Shown here piece after piece: positions 33,601 through 44,598 of a stretch of DNA of 64,000 nucleotides. The position numbers and the translations under genes are program-made. The stretch lies in assembly GCA_030737835.1 (NCBI GenBank), contig CM060850.1:18175622-18239621 (forward strand). The letters run 5' to 3'. This DNA comes from Acorus gramineus. Taxonomy: Eukaryota > Streptophyta > Magnoliopsida > Acorales > Acoraceae. The first letter of the stretch is position 1. Each line of letters starts with the position of its first letter. The notes below the pieces were generated by a model. That model did no database searches, had not been told where the DNA came from, and saw only the letters and a program-made list of their open reading frames with translations.

Positions 33601-36546
33601 AATTGGTTTCAAATCCTAGATTTATGGAGAGATTTGAAATCAACTCTAATGGGGGAGTAGTTGATCACGATTTTCATGTTTTGTTCATGTACATGGATTT
33701 GTAAATCTTGTGTTATTCAATTATGACATTGGTTCGTGAACAAAAAAATCTATGAAAGTATGTGAAAGTCTATGAGAGTCAATCTGTGAAAGTCTGCGAA
33801 AGTTGATGAAAGTTTGTGAAAGTGCACGAGAGTCAATCTGTGAAAGTGTGAGTCTCCAAAAGTTGACGAAAGTTTGTGAAAGTGCACGAGAGTCAATCTG
33901 TGAAAGTGTGAAAGTCTGCAAAGTCTACAAATGCCCATCACTTAAATGATGTCCACATAAATCCATCAAAATCCGTATCAACTACCCCTCTAATATGTCT
34001 GCCCAGCAACTTCATTCATCAAATTAGATCAAATACTTGACTCAATTCAAATTAAATTTCTTAGTTTGAAATTCAAATGTTCAATGTTTAATTTGATTCT
34101 TTGGACCATTTATTAAGGCATCTTATTCTTCAATTCTTCTACTTGCTAGTTGTCCTTAGGGATCCTTTGATGGTCCTTCTCCCGAATACGAGCACTTCTT
34201 CGTTATGGTGATGTATGGTTTGCATCACTAAGTTTTTGATTCATCAAACTTGAGGACAAAGTAAAGTAGATTTTGCATATCTCAGTTATGGGAGAAGCAC
34301 TTGATATATGTATATACATACAACTGTCCCGTCTATAGTTCTCACACAAAATAACATATGTACATAACCACTCCATACATATATACGAGTCCCACTAATA
34401 TCAATAAATAAAACAAAATGTTAAATGCTGTAAAAATCTTTGGAATATGTTTAATTGATTGCCTCTCCTTTCTAACACCTCAACTTCGATTTAGTGCTTG
34501 TTATATAATACTAATGCCACTGTATCTTGCCATAGTTTTTAGATGATCCACCGTATTCTCATCTTAATATACTGCTTTTCCTGGTTTTGGTTGTGCTTTC
34601 TAAATTTCTTGTTTTTGGTTTCAGGGAATAGGCACATTGCTTGATGGCCTTTTTGGTACAGGGACTGGTTCCACTGTATCTGTGTAAGAATGTGTCCTGA
34701 GTGGTTTATAAATGTTTCTGTAATTTTCTTCACGTTTTTGCTGTCATATATATTTCTTATAATAACTTTCAGGGAGAATGTTGGACTTCTAGGACTCACT
34801 CGAGTTGGCAGCCGAAGAGTTGTCGAAATATCTGCTGGTTTCATGTTATTCTTTTCAACCCTAGGTTGTTACTTCAAGAATTGGGAAATGAAAGTTTCCT
34901 TTTTTATGGTGCTTATAATTTATTGTTTGCTTATATATATTATTTTTCTTTTTGTAGGGAAATTTGGAGCTCTTTTTGCATCAATCCCGTTCCCTATTTT
35001 TGCTGCATTATACTGTGTGCTGTTTGGCCTAGTAGGTGCGTTGTCTTTGTACATTAGATCAGTACATTTAGTTTAGCTGATGCCAAACATTTTATTATAA
35101 AACATGCAAAACCTCTGTTTTATGATTTCCTCAAGTACATAATGTTGGTGTAAGGCTAACTACTATAAGAAAATCTTTTATTTATGTGTAGTGTAACTCG
35201 AACTTTTCTATTGATTTTTTTTTTCTTCTTTTGGTCCTTGAGCAATGAGCATATGAAGACTTTTAAAAACGTTACAAAATTGATAAGGAATCTGTAAGAG
35301 TGGTGAATGTACAGACAAACATGTTGTGTTTGATGATCTATAAAGAGTCCAAATGTTTCTGAGATTGTATTTAAAATTTGACTTTGATAATATAGTTTGG
35401 GATACTTCTGAATGTCGTCCATCATTTTGATTGAAAGATTGGATGGCTTTTGCCCATAATTGCACAGAGAAAACTGCTTGTATATGATACATATCTTTGT
35501 CACTATTACTGATGCATGGGAAAAAAATCTGAAGCTGTTGACAACATAGTTAATTTTAGAGATTGTCTCATTGATGGGTATGTGGGATGAGATTATCTAA
35601 TGCAAAAGAAGATATTATAAATTGAATACATGTGGGATGCTTTAAATTCCTATATACAATATTTAGTTCTGACATGATTATTGTACTTGCATAAAAACAT
35701 GTATTTATCGCACAATGATGTTTGGGTGTGTAACCATAATAGACTGGTGGAATAATCTAATCTCACCACTTTTGTACCTTTATATTAAGCTCTGACTACG
35801 AAGATTGGCTGCTTAACTGTATGTTACATATTTGGATAAACATATGCTACATTCATTATCCCATGTTCATTTCAAAAAATCTGTTTCCATGATTTGATTC
35901 TGATAAAAGACAAAATTTTAATCTTTTACTGAATAATTAATACTGCAGGTCTTATGTATTTGTTGGATCAAGTGTGAAGTTGGGGATTTTGATTTACATC
36001 TCTTAGCGATTGACTTTACATGCTGTTGATCTTTGCTTCTCTACTGCAGTTTTAATATTATTTTTTGACTCATCTGCAGCATCCGTTGGGCTATCTTTCC
36101 TCCAGTTTACAAATATGAATTCCATGAGAAACCTCCTCATCACTGGTCTTTCACTTTTCCTTGGTATATCAATTCCTCAGTTTTTCAATGATTTTCTCAC
36201 TTCTTCTGGTCATGGTCCGGTCCACACACATGCAGGATGGGTAAGTGAATACACATTTAAAGTACCTCATGTTTCTTGATATGACATCTCATGTTTTTGT
36301 TTTTTTTGGTATACGATTTTGGTTCTGTTGCAGTTCAATGCATTCTTGAACACCATATTTTCATCTCCTCCCACTGTGGGATTGCTTGTCGCGGTTGTTC
36401 TCGACAACACTCTAGATGTGGAGAAATCAAAAAAGGACAGGGGTATGCCATGGTGGGTAAAGTTTAGAATATTCGGAGGGGACAACCGGAATGAAGAATT
36501 TTATACGCTACCATTTAACCTCAACAGGTTCTTTCCACCAACCTAA
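21671..36546 (+). CDS. NAT: Nucleobase-ascorbate transporter (NAT/NCS2 family), 14 exons, intact
   Basis: A polytopic plasma-membrane permease of the NAT/NCS2 family, whose characterised members move purines, uracil or ascorbate with protons; the substrate here cannot be read from sequence. Exons: 21671-21749, 28793-28890, 28996-29172, 29286-29386, 29461-29536, 29619-29678, 29765-29952, 30037-30133, 30203-30289, 34625-34683, 34773-34864, 34958-35035, 36080-36240, 36334-36546. All introns are GT-AG and phases agree, giving 1566 nt and 521 residues, the usual family length. The N-terminus reads [16 protein letters not shown] and the C-terminus [12 protein letters not shown]. The NAT signature [12 protein letters not shown] lies at about residues 342-353. 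In the first membrane segment the usual Gln-His pair is Gln35-Asn36. Overall it looks closest to the plant NAT1/NAT2-type clade. Introns 1 (7.0 kb) and 9 (4.3 kb) are swollen by repeats. Confidence 0.95.
21750..23635 (+). other. Intron 1, proximal part
   Basis: No coding exon is visible. The first kilobase is T-rich, like ordinary intron sequence. Around 22990-23160 several GCATATGCGG-type motifs (GCATATGCGGTTC, ATATATGCGGGCC, GGCCGCATATATG) recall the ends of the hAT element at 43636-44590, so a diverged relative may lie here. Confidence 0.5.
23636..26790 (+). pseudogene. Decayed LINE (non-LTR retrotransposon) in intron 1, sense orientation
   Basis: Frames with many stops carry the order of a plant L1-type ORF2: [10 protein letters not shown] (about 23940), [10 protein letters not shown] (about 24450), [16 protein letters not shown] (about 24510), the RT palm equivalents [13 protein letters not shown] (about 24755) and [10 protein letters not shown] (about 24896), then FLWGGALEG (about 25308) and the C-terminal [16 protein letters not shown] (about 26480-26540). 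A MITE-like insertion at about 25560-26255 splits the last part. It cannot encode a working enzyme. The left and right ends are approximate. Confidence 0.72.
25557..26255. repeat. MITE-like insertion with internal tandem duplication and CA microsatellites
   Basis: Two copies (about 25557-25822 and 25823-26090) of a unit beginning ATGTTC-AAAAAGC-GATTAAAAGGGG and containing CCTAGTCCACCTCATC and (AC)n tracts lie head to tail. The right end reads CGCGCCTAGCGTTTTTTAGAGCATTGG, the approximate inverse of the left end, so the whole looks like one inverted-repeat element with a duplicated interior. The host LINE frame resumes after it. (CA/AC)n tracts are at about 25759-25784, 26039-26057 and 26114-26130. 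Confidence 0.6.
27076..28352 (+). repeat. Diverged tandem duplication in intron 1
   Basis: Unit 1 (about 27076-27450) and unit 2 (about 27451-28352) share TTTCAAAGAGTTTATCT, GCATAGCTGATCCAG, TAGCCCTTTCCTGCCTA and TTTTCAATTACTCATATAATG in the same order. Unit 2 is longer only because it contains the MITE at 27689-28249. Confidence 0.85.
27689..28249. mobile_element. Tourist-like (PIF/Harbinger) MITE, 561 bp, TTA target duplication
   Basis: Terminal inverted repeats are GAGCATCTCCAACC and GGTTGGAGATGCTC, flanked by TTA on both sides (27686-27688, 28250-28252), the 3-bp duplication of PIF/Harbinger elements. Subterminal CCAAATTTGGAGG repeats are present and there is no coding. Unit 1 of the surrounding duplication (27301-27320) retains the uninterrupted site. 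Confidence 0.93.
28353..28792 (+). other. End of intron 1
   Basis: T-rich sequence with no feature except the acceptor TTATGTTTGCAG before exon 2 at 28793. Confidence 0.7.
30290..32464 (+). other. Intron 9, proximal part
   Basis: No exon or recognisable coding remnant. About 30935-31010 contains TTATTCTCTTTGGAAAACGTAATAATGAGG-type sequence that is similar, inverted, to 38790-38870 inside the Tourist MITE at 38102. A fragment of that family is therefore likely here. Confidence 0.45.
32465..33755 (+). repeat. Tandem duplication in intron 9
   Basis: Unit 1 (about 32469-33265) and unit 2 (about 33266-33755) share AAAAGTACAT-TACAA-AAGAG, TCTTCTTGGACTGAATAG, CCCAGATTTTTAGGTGGTGG, ATGGAGAGATTTGAAATC and TGACATTGGTTCGT. 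Unit 1 is about 310 bases longer because of the plastid insert at 32735-33047. Confidence 0.92.
32735..33047 (+). pseudogene. ndhH: Nuclear plastid-DNA fragment: internal part of ndhH
   Basis: The translated insert follows the plastid NADH dehydrogenase subunit [60 protein letters not shown] and [17 protein letters not shown], ending WRWKIR. In the plastid this protein belongs to the NDH complex of cyclic electron flow. Here only about 104 codons survive, with substitutions, within an intron of NAT. Flanking intron bases make a chance 155-codon frame (32704-33171) that is not a gene. The second unit of the surrounding duplication lacks the insert at the equivalent position (about 33530). Confidence 0.92.
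33745..33930. repeat. GTGAAAGT minisatellite
   Basis: Repeated GTGAAAGTC/GCGAAAGT words are organised in a larger unit of about 72 bases (GAAAGTTTGTGAAAGTGCAC...GAGTCAATCTGTGAAAGT) that occurs twice in full. It lies directly after the intron 9 duplication. Confidence 0.85.
33931..34624 (+). other. End of intron 9
   Basis: Unremarkable T-rich intron sequence ending in the acceptor TTTTTGGTTTCAG before exon 10 at 34625. It contains a few TATATACATA runs around 34300-34385. Confidence 0.7.
35036..36079 (+). other. Intron 12
   Basis: A 1.04-kb intron between exons 12 and 13, AT-rich, with no repeat or coding signal that I recognise. The donor is GTGCGT and the acceptor CATCTGCAG. Confidence 0.75.
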
Positions 36547-36805
36547 GAAAACTAACTTATCAGTCAATCTTGACTGTTCTTTATTTTGTAAATGGTAGCA
36601 AGAGATCCTCCTCAATCAACCAGGGCAATTTTGTCATTGTTTTCTGGATCAAGAATCCCTAGGATCCAGTCAGATGTCTAATCTATCCTGCTTTCTCAAC
36701 ATCAGCCATGATGCTGGAGGTGATGTTTTCTTCTGTGTTTTGTGGTAGATCAATTTGAGGCTTGATGTAATCTAGGTTAACTTATTTCTGCATGTCCTTT
36801 GATGT

Positions 36806-36811
36806 AATAAA
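36806..36811 (+). terminator. Polyadenylation signal of the NAT gene
   Basis: AATAAA about 260 bases after the stop codon, in T-rich sequence (TTGATGTAATAAATCTGAC). It is the best near-upstream element in the 3' UTR. The cleavage site is not determined. Confidence 0.55.
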
Positions 36812-37044
36812 TCTGACATTAGGCAATGCATTATGTTTGTCATTCTTTTTACCTTGTGTATTATGGAAATTGCATTTAGTCTTTTTTAATTTGGGGGAGA
36901 AAAAACCAAGATTAAAAGTGAAGAGGGAAATCACGACTAAATGTGGTTGCATGATTGCATCCTTCAAATCCATAACCTAGACAGAGGTGATTGCACCATT
37001 AACATTTCGTTGTTTTGATGTATTCAACTCTAGCAGCATCACTG

Positions 37045-37610
37045 TCAATAATATCTTGTAATGTCACAGGACAGTGGGCCGGGGGTAGATAAAATATTCC
37101 GGGGGTGGAGCTCCATGACACTAAGAAAACTTCCGCTTGATTGCCTTATTGAAATACATGAGTTATTCGCCATTAGGTAAGAGAGGCCAAAAGAGAGTAT
37201 TTTCATCTCAGTGCGAGCTAGAATGAGTTGCCAAGGAAGGCAGCCTTTGTCTCGTACCCAAGCAACTGCAGTAGACGAATCGCCCTCAAGACAAACATGA
37301 TCAGTCCCCTGAGTGATGCATAGTCTTGGACTGCCACTGCCTGCTGCGGCTCTCTCCTTAAATTGTGAATGATAACCACCCGTCGGAGGAGAGCGAGCCA
37401 TCACAGTTGGATTTATGCCATCCTTCCAGAGGGGGTAAGCCAAGGAACACTGGATTGGAGCTGCTCAGAAGGAGTGATTTTCACTGCCCAATCAGTAGCG
37501 GTAGCTCTGATCAAATCAGAATCCTCTGCTCAAACTGCCTACGCATCGGCAACGGATCGGGCTGCCCGGCCCGTTAAACCAGAGCCCAAGCCCTGTAGCA
37601 AAAAAAAATG
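37045..37610 (-). pseudogene. LINE RNase H domain fragment
   Basis: The minus-strand frame from 37443 to about 37160 reads VCLEGDSSTAVAWVRDKGCLPWQLI, which resembles the core of the RNase H domain at the end of plant LINE ORF2 (acidic residue in EGDS, then the W-V and LPW motifs). The upstream half is in other frames with stops. There is no RT nearby. It is an isolated 5'-truncated remnant downstream of NAT. Confidence 0.55.
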
Positions 37611-38101
37611 AACCCAGACCCTGACCTGCGGACTCAGATTTTAAACATCTTATTTCTTTTGATTTTTTAATTTAAGTTGTTCATTTGTATATAAATGTTA
37701 AAATAACACATACTTGAAAGTATAACGTTGAAAAAAATATTTACATCTATTGAATTTCAAAAAATAAAAATATTAAATGAATTAATTGATTTAAAAACTA
37801 AATCATTACATGTACGTTTGCACCTATATAAATGTTAATAATTTACATAATTCAACCACAATTCAAAAAACAAAAAATTATATAAAATTACATGTGATAA
37901 ATTTATTGTATTGCCCCTATCCAACCTCTATGACTATAATGAAGTGTGCTACAGAGATGAGAGGATCTAGTTCTTCCTGTACCCCAATTTGATGCAACCT
38001 GTCACGGAGAGACCCCCCTTTGATCTAGGGATCAAACCAAGCCTTCAAGTTGCTCCCCGAGAAGATGACATATCATGTTTTAGGCTAAATCTATTCCCTT
38101 A

Positions 38102-38956
38102 GGGCTGTTTGGATAAGATCATAAAGGTGGTATAGCATGGTATAAGGCGGTATAAGCCCATTTTGTGTGTTTGGTTCACTGGTATAACAGAGAATTTGGA
38201 TGCCGGATTAAGGTGGAATTGCTGGGTATTTGGATTCCAGCCTTTCCCCCGGATACTGATTCCACACCAAGTCAAAGCATTCGGATTATTGGGCCCCACC
38301 TGTCCCATTCGTTTTTTTTCCATGCCCCTACTACAGTACTGCCATACTGGGTGTTCGAACAGCGAGAAGGTTCAGACAGATAATCACTTCAAACAAATAA
38401 AAGCACATGAAAATATGACTTTTTTTTTAATTACATACAATGTGATAAAGAACCCCATCTTTCATGGGTTTTTTTTTTTGAGCTAATTTTTTATGGTTTG
38501 ATGCACCTTGTTGTACATATCAACTGCAGGGGTTGGTGATCTGGTGTCAATGTGATATGCCAAAATTGTTTTTTTACATGCATGTAACAGAAACATAATA
38601 TGACTTTTTCACTCGAACAACACAATCAGGCATTTCCTTTTTCATCGACGGCCAAGATGTCTCACAGGCCTTTTCATTGTGAAAAAATCCATCGTTATAA
38701 ATGCGACGTTTTTTTTATTGAGGGTATAAATGTCATTTGAAAAAATTTATAATTCATCATTCACATTTTATTCATATTTTATTCACTCTTTATTCTCTAT
38801 CAACTAAACAATATAACATTTATTATTACGTTTTTTTAACGAGAATAACAAAAAAACACAATCAAATATAAAATCACTTTATTCACTGGTATAGTTATCT
38901 ATTTGTAAAATAATCATAAAACCCAGAATAATTTATGTTTCTATCCAAACGGACCC
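38102..38956. mobile_element. Tourist-like (PIF/Harbinger) MITE, 855 bp, TTA target duplication
   Basis: The ends GGGCTGTTTGGATA and TATCCAAACGGACCC are inverted repeats with two mismatches, flanked by TTA at 38099-38101 and 38957-38959. The interior has no transposase. The GGTATAA motifs near 38140-38190 recur inverted (TTATACC, CTGGTATAG) elsewhere in the element. Confidence 0.82.
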
Positions 38957-40430
38957 TTAAGGACTTTATTCTTATTTATACTGGAGTTGATCATTTATTT
39001 GTGCCTGTCTTTTCTTGACTAAATTAAACTATTCTTATTTCTTCAAAAGAATGGGGACATATGTAATAAATGAATTCATTTTCAATTGATGAATTTTGGG
39101 TTGTCTTATTTTTCTAAGTATGAAACAAGCACAAAAAAACATAAGCAGAGGATCCAAGCTGACAATACAGGGAAGAAGAAGAAGCAGAATAGAGTCTTAA
39201 GAAATGAAAACAATGCAATAAGTGGCAGCTGTTATGTATGAAAGTGGCAACACTCGTAAGTTGCAGAGCAGTTTCTTTAAGGCATGGATGGGTATGTTAA
39301 AGTGTGATTTACTCCACTCTAAAAGAGTTGTTGAAAGAACTTAGATACTAACTGTTTTATGATGGAAAAAAGTTTTATGAAAAATGTGTTAATTTTTTTT
39401 GTTGATATTTTCTTCTTTGAGCTTTCTCCATGTGTATCCACAAATAAAGCATATGGCTCCTCTATTATTACGAAGAAGCATTTTCTTTTTTCTAATATGA
39501 TATTGGAGCCTCCATCTAAAAAATCCTGAATTTACAAAATTTTCTTCTTTCTCTTCTCTCGTACAATGTAAGAATCAAATCCTCAATCAGAATAGGGGAG
39601 GATATTAACATCATAAATCATTTTTATCATTCGCATGTCTTGGAAGGATCATCGTGCGTCTTTGTATGCTTATCCCTATTCTAGGCTCATTATTTTCATT
39701 GAATCAACCTTCAATTCTCGTTTCGTTGTTTAGTGCATGCTCTGGTGTTCATTCCTAGTCGCGCCATGTAAATGTGTTGTTATCTTCATGTTTGTCTTAC
39801 TTTGCTACGTGCTTTGACCCTCACATGATCAGTCATGATGAATAGAAGGACTCAAAAAAAAAATATAAATTTTCTATGAAAAGTTCAAAGGACTTAAAAA
39901 AAATTTGCAGGTCATCTTAGGGATCCCTAAATTTTCAGATTTTAAATTTTGAATTTTGTCCAACTTTATGGGATTGAATAGTAAATATCATCAATATTTT
40001 AAATCTCTCATGTCAAATTAAATTTAAATTTTAGATAAAATTCCAATTCTAAATTTTTTGATAAATTTAATTTAAAAATCTATGTTCTACAAATATTATC
40101 TTATATGAAACAGTATTCTCCGACATTTATGAAGATGAGAGATCTCGTTCGTTCGCTCACCCGAGCTCCCATAAAAAATACAAATTGTTTGAGTGTGATT
40201 CTACTTTTTAGAAAAGTGAAAAGCACAAACATGTTTTCCAAACATCGCCACAAAACAAATTTAATTAAAAATTTTGTTGCACCTTTTAGTACAAAAAAAT
40301 TGTTTTCTAAAAAATGCAAATAATAAGTTTTCTAGGAATAGAAGTTATTTAAGTTATATTTTTTTTAAAAGATATTTTTTAACGTGTTTTCAAACGGACC
40401 CGTAAATGTAGAAAAATGAAATTGATAAAA
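38957..40430. other. AT-rich intergenic DNA
   Basis: No gene seen. CGTGTTTTCAAACGGACCCGTAA at about 40382 resembles a MITE terminus of the Tourist type, but I could not find its partner. Confidence 0.5.
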
Positions 40431-41660
40431 ATAGGTTAGATGAAAACAAGTTATAATTAAGAAATAATCCATTGTATTATCAGAATTGAATAAGATTTGG
40501 TTCATATATTATTAATATTTTGAGTACCCTATAATTTATTATATATAAAAATATATTTTAAGATGTAATGTAAAATCATTAAAAAAAAATTCTGAAAATA
40601 TTATAAAATGATTATAAGTAAGTTACAATTAAAAAAGTAATCCATTATATTAATATTTGGTAGATTTAGATATGATGTTATGTTATTTAAAGTTTATATA
40701 TATTCCATCATTATCTCAATCTAAATCTAAAAAAGAATAATAATAAAAAATGATAATGTGGCCGATCATCACTATTCATCATTCATATTAAAAGGATAGA
40801 TTTGATAAAAATATCACATTATCCTCCTTTTTTTTTTTCATTCTTACCCTTAATCCAAAAAATAGTGATCATAAAAAATTAAAGGTAAATCCATAAATGA
40901 AAGTATTACGAAGTTGAAAATACTTTTGTATAGTAATATAGATAGATATAAGTAATTAATAAATCTACGGAAGGATAAAAATGAAAATAAAACTATTGGG
41001 TCAGAATCCTTTTAATAAGTAAGTAATAAATATATCATATTGTTATAATTTTGAGTACCCTATAATTATTTATAAATAAAAATACATTTTAAGATGCAAT
41101 GTAAAATCATTAAAAAAATATTCCGAATATATAATAAAAATATATTATAAAATTATTATAAATAAGTTACAATTAAAAAATAATCCATTATATTATTAGA
41201 ATCGAATGAGATTTGGTTAATATTTTCCTAATATTTTGAGTACCCTATAATTAATTATAAATAAAAATATATTTTAAGGTGTAATGTAAAATCATTTAAA
41301 AAATATTCTAAAAATATAATAAAATACATTATAAAATGATTATAAGTTACAATTAAAAAATAATCCCTTATATTATAAGAATTGAATGAGATTTGGTGGA
41401 TTTATACATGATGTTATGCTATTTAAAATTTATATATATTTCAGCATTATCTCAATCTAAATCTAAAAAAAAAAAATTTAAAAAGTGATAATGTGGCACG
41501 ATCACCATTATTCGTTCAAAAGATAGATTTGATAAAAATCTCACGTAATCTTTTTGTTCATTCTTATACTTGATCCAAAAAATAATGATCATAAAAAATT
41601 AAATATAAATTCAAAAATGTAAGTATTATAAAGTTCAAAACATTTTTTATTAGTAACATA
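40430..41660. repeat. Diverged repeats in AT-rich DNA
   Basis: A block with GAGTACCCTATAATT, AAGATG-AATGTAAAATCATT and TACAATTAAAAAATAATCC occurs around 40440-40640, 41040-41195 and 41215-41380. A second block (GATGTTATG-TATTTAAA, CATTATCTCAATCTAAATC, GATAATGTGGC, ATAATGATCATAAAAAATTAAA) occurs at about 40670-40890 and 41405-41610. These are old local duplications with no coding. Confidence 0.75.
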
Positions 41661-42134
41661 GATATCATCTACCATTAATGTACACATTACAATAATAATA
41701 ATAAAAAAACATAGAAATCGTACCTCCTATTTAATGAAAAAAAAAAAAAAACAAATCCAGGTCATGCCTCCCACTTAAAAAGAAAAAAAATATAGGTCAA
41801 CACTACCACGGTGACAACGTTGACCGTTCAAAATTGTTTCTGATTACATAATTAAAGGGGGGCGGTGAGATTTTTGAAAATTGTCTAATTTTTAATGTGA
41901 TCAAAATTATTGTTAGATTATATGCGTTATGTCATTACATATATTTTATATAACACGTGTAACTTTTAAATATTTTTATATAAAAGACTTAGAACCTAAG
42001 AGAAATACAATGATTTCTATTCTCTATTATAATATGGTATCAGAATTTCCATTTCAAAAACTTTAAATTTTTTTTAGAATCTTTTATCTCGACATGTCTC
42101 CTCCTTGTAGATTTGCACACCTCCACGTATTTCC

Positions 42135-42350
42135 TTGTTGTAGAGATGTAAAACGGGGTTAGCAAACCGGGCTAATGGGCTACCGAGCCGTGCCGTGTCG
42201 GCCCGTTTCATCTTCACGTGCCGTGCCGACACGATACGATCAGCAGGAGAGCAGCCCTGCACGGCCCTCCGTACCAGCCCGGGGTGCCAAATGGGCCAGG
42301 GACCATTTTCGGACCAACGGGCAAACCCGTTTAAATGGCTCATTTTTTAG
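42135..42350. mobile_element. hAT-type end fragment (GCCCG-rich subterminal region)
   Basis: TAGAGATGTAAAACGGGG opens a stretch of GGCCCG/CGGGC, GCCGTGCCG and GACACGATACG motifs like the subterminal repeats of plant hAT elements. No partner end or target duplication was found, so it is probably truncated. GC content contrasts sharply with the flanks. Confidence 0.45.
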
Positions 42351-43627
42351 TCAAATTTTTAAAATTTAATATTTAAATTCATATTTACATATTTAATTGT
42401 TGAAATTTGATTTAATAGTTACTTTAAGAAATCAGAGGCATTCATGTAGCGGGAGAGACCAAGAAAGATCTTGCCTTTTGTGATGAACGTCTTTAGATGG
42501 TTGGATTCGATCTTCAAAACTTGATCTCAACTGTTTTGGATCTCAACTGCTACATTTGAAAGTCTTCTATTGCTGCTGCTGCTAATTCTATCTCACCTTC
42601 CATTGTTTCAGATGAATTTCATTTTTGGGTTCTTCTTGATCATGTAAATATGAATATTGGGTTTTGATGTTTGTTTGGTTTCCTTGTTAATTTAAAATTA
42701 TTTGTTTTACATGTTAATTTTGTAATTGTTTATAAAGATTTTGTATTTGGTCATTTACATAACTATAGATTGATATTACATTTCTGTACTTCACTATTGC
42801 ATTTCTATAACATTGTATGTCCTTAGTTTAAATACATAGATGATATTACATTTCTGTTCTGTAAATGGTAGTTTTTGTAGTTTTTGTTGTAGTTGTTATA
42901 CGAATGATGAATGATATTACATTTGTACTGTAAATGGTAGCTTATGTCATTGGACATTACATTCTTAGTTTTTGTTGTTATGTAAATGATAGTTTATGTT
43001 ATAATTGGGCATTATATTGGTAGTTATTTCTTTGTAGTCTTTATATTGATATACATTCTGTAATTGTTTATAAAGTTTCTGTAATTGGGAATTTACATAT
43101 CTGTAAATTGATATTACATTGCTATTATTGGTTCTTATATTTATGTAAAGTTGTATGTCCTTAGTTTAATTCTATTAGTAGTTTTTGCAATTGTTTATAT
43201 AATGTTGTAGTTTCTTTAATTTTTTTCAAGTGTTTGATTGACCGTTGCATCTTTATGTTGCTTGGACATCGTGTTCTTCCTTATGGAGTGTGTTGAATGC
43301 CTAGTTTGGAGGCCCTTTAGTAAGTTCGATTTCATCCAAGAGGACATGAATAAGATCAGATGAGAGACAGCGCTAATTTTATTAGGATATGAAGATAACG
43401 TTATAATTCTAACAATTGATGTATCTATTTTAATGACACTTTGAGAAAGTATCTATAACTATATCGTATTAATTCATTTTGTGTAGGTTAAATACACTTA
43501 CATATGATAATGACATGACTTACAGTTCATGAATTTATTCTAATGGCATCGGAAATATATATGTTACCATTTTATATTTAAACATTTTTGTGTACGTAAA
43601 ATGCTCTATGTAGGTAACTATAAAATA
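42351..43627. other. T-rich intergenic DNA, no gene seen
   Basis: Repeated short words such as TGTAAATGGTAG, GATATTACATTTCTG and GTTTTTGTAGTT recur many times, giving a degenerate satellite-like texture that continues at 44900-45160. Confidence 0.55.
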
Positions 43628-43635
43628 TCTGTAAC

Positions 43636-44590
43636 CAGTGTTCATAAATTCAGTATGCGTTTTCTGTGTGGTTGGGGTACCGCACAGAGTATATGCGGTA
43701 TGCGGGAGTATATGCGATTTTGTAATTTTTTATTAATAAAAATATAATTTCTAAACTTATATAAATATTACAGACATATATACAAAGAATCTTTTAAAGA
43801 TACACAAGATGTTCTATATTAACCAAATTGTCACAGTGTAAAGAATGCATCTTAGATATTATAAATTACCAACTTAACATATACATCCAACGAAATTAAG
43901 AACTTTTATAAAAAAAAAATAACTAAAAAAGATACTTAAAAAAGATACTCAAAAGTTCAACCGTAAATCATTTATATTATAAAACACATCTAAAGATAAG
44001 ACATGTGTCACAATTATAAAAACTAAAAAAAAATCACAACTACAAACCCAAATAAAAACACAGGTGTCAATCACAATGCATAAATCAATAAATGCATTTG
44101 AGTGTCCCCTTCGGAAGCTTATTTAGGAAAAATCAGTGAAAGAAAGAGGGAACAGAGAGACAAAGAGAACAAATAGAGAGAGAGAGAGAAAAGAGAGAGA
44201 ATAAAGAGAGAGAGGATAGAGAAAGAAATTAGAAGTCTTCTGAAGAAGAGAGTCTCGTCAATGATGAAGAAGAAGTCGATGAGGAGAAGAGTGTTTTCGA
44301 TGAAGAAGAAGAAGAAGAAGCCGACGGTCTGAGTGTCATCGATCGAAGAAGAAGAAGTCGATGAAGAAGAAGATCAAAGAATTGCGTTAATTTAGGGCTG
44401 GTGTTGATTGAGGTTTACTTTTTTTTTTAAAAAAAAGTGACTGAACCTAGCGGGCGCACATGCGGAAACGGCCCACATATGCGGGCCGTGACTGCATATT
44501 GACCGATTTTGGCATATGCTGTTCGATCACCCGATTGAACTGCGTATGCGTCCTCATATGCGGTCGCACGGGCCGCATATCCGAACCCTA
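43636..44590. mobile_element. Non-autonomous hAT-type element, 955 bp, 8-bp TSD
   Basis: Short imperfect ends CAGTGTTCA and TGAACCCTA-like (…CGAACCCTA) are flanked by a perfect 8-bp duplication, TCTGTAAC (43628-43635; 44591-44598). Both subterminal regions are rich in GCATATGCGG/CCGCATATG motifs (43660-43720; 44460-44580). The middle has (GA)n and (GAA)n purine tracts (44170-44380). No transposase frame. Confidence 0.8.
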
Positions 44591-44598
44591 TCTGTAAC

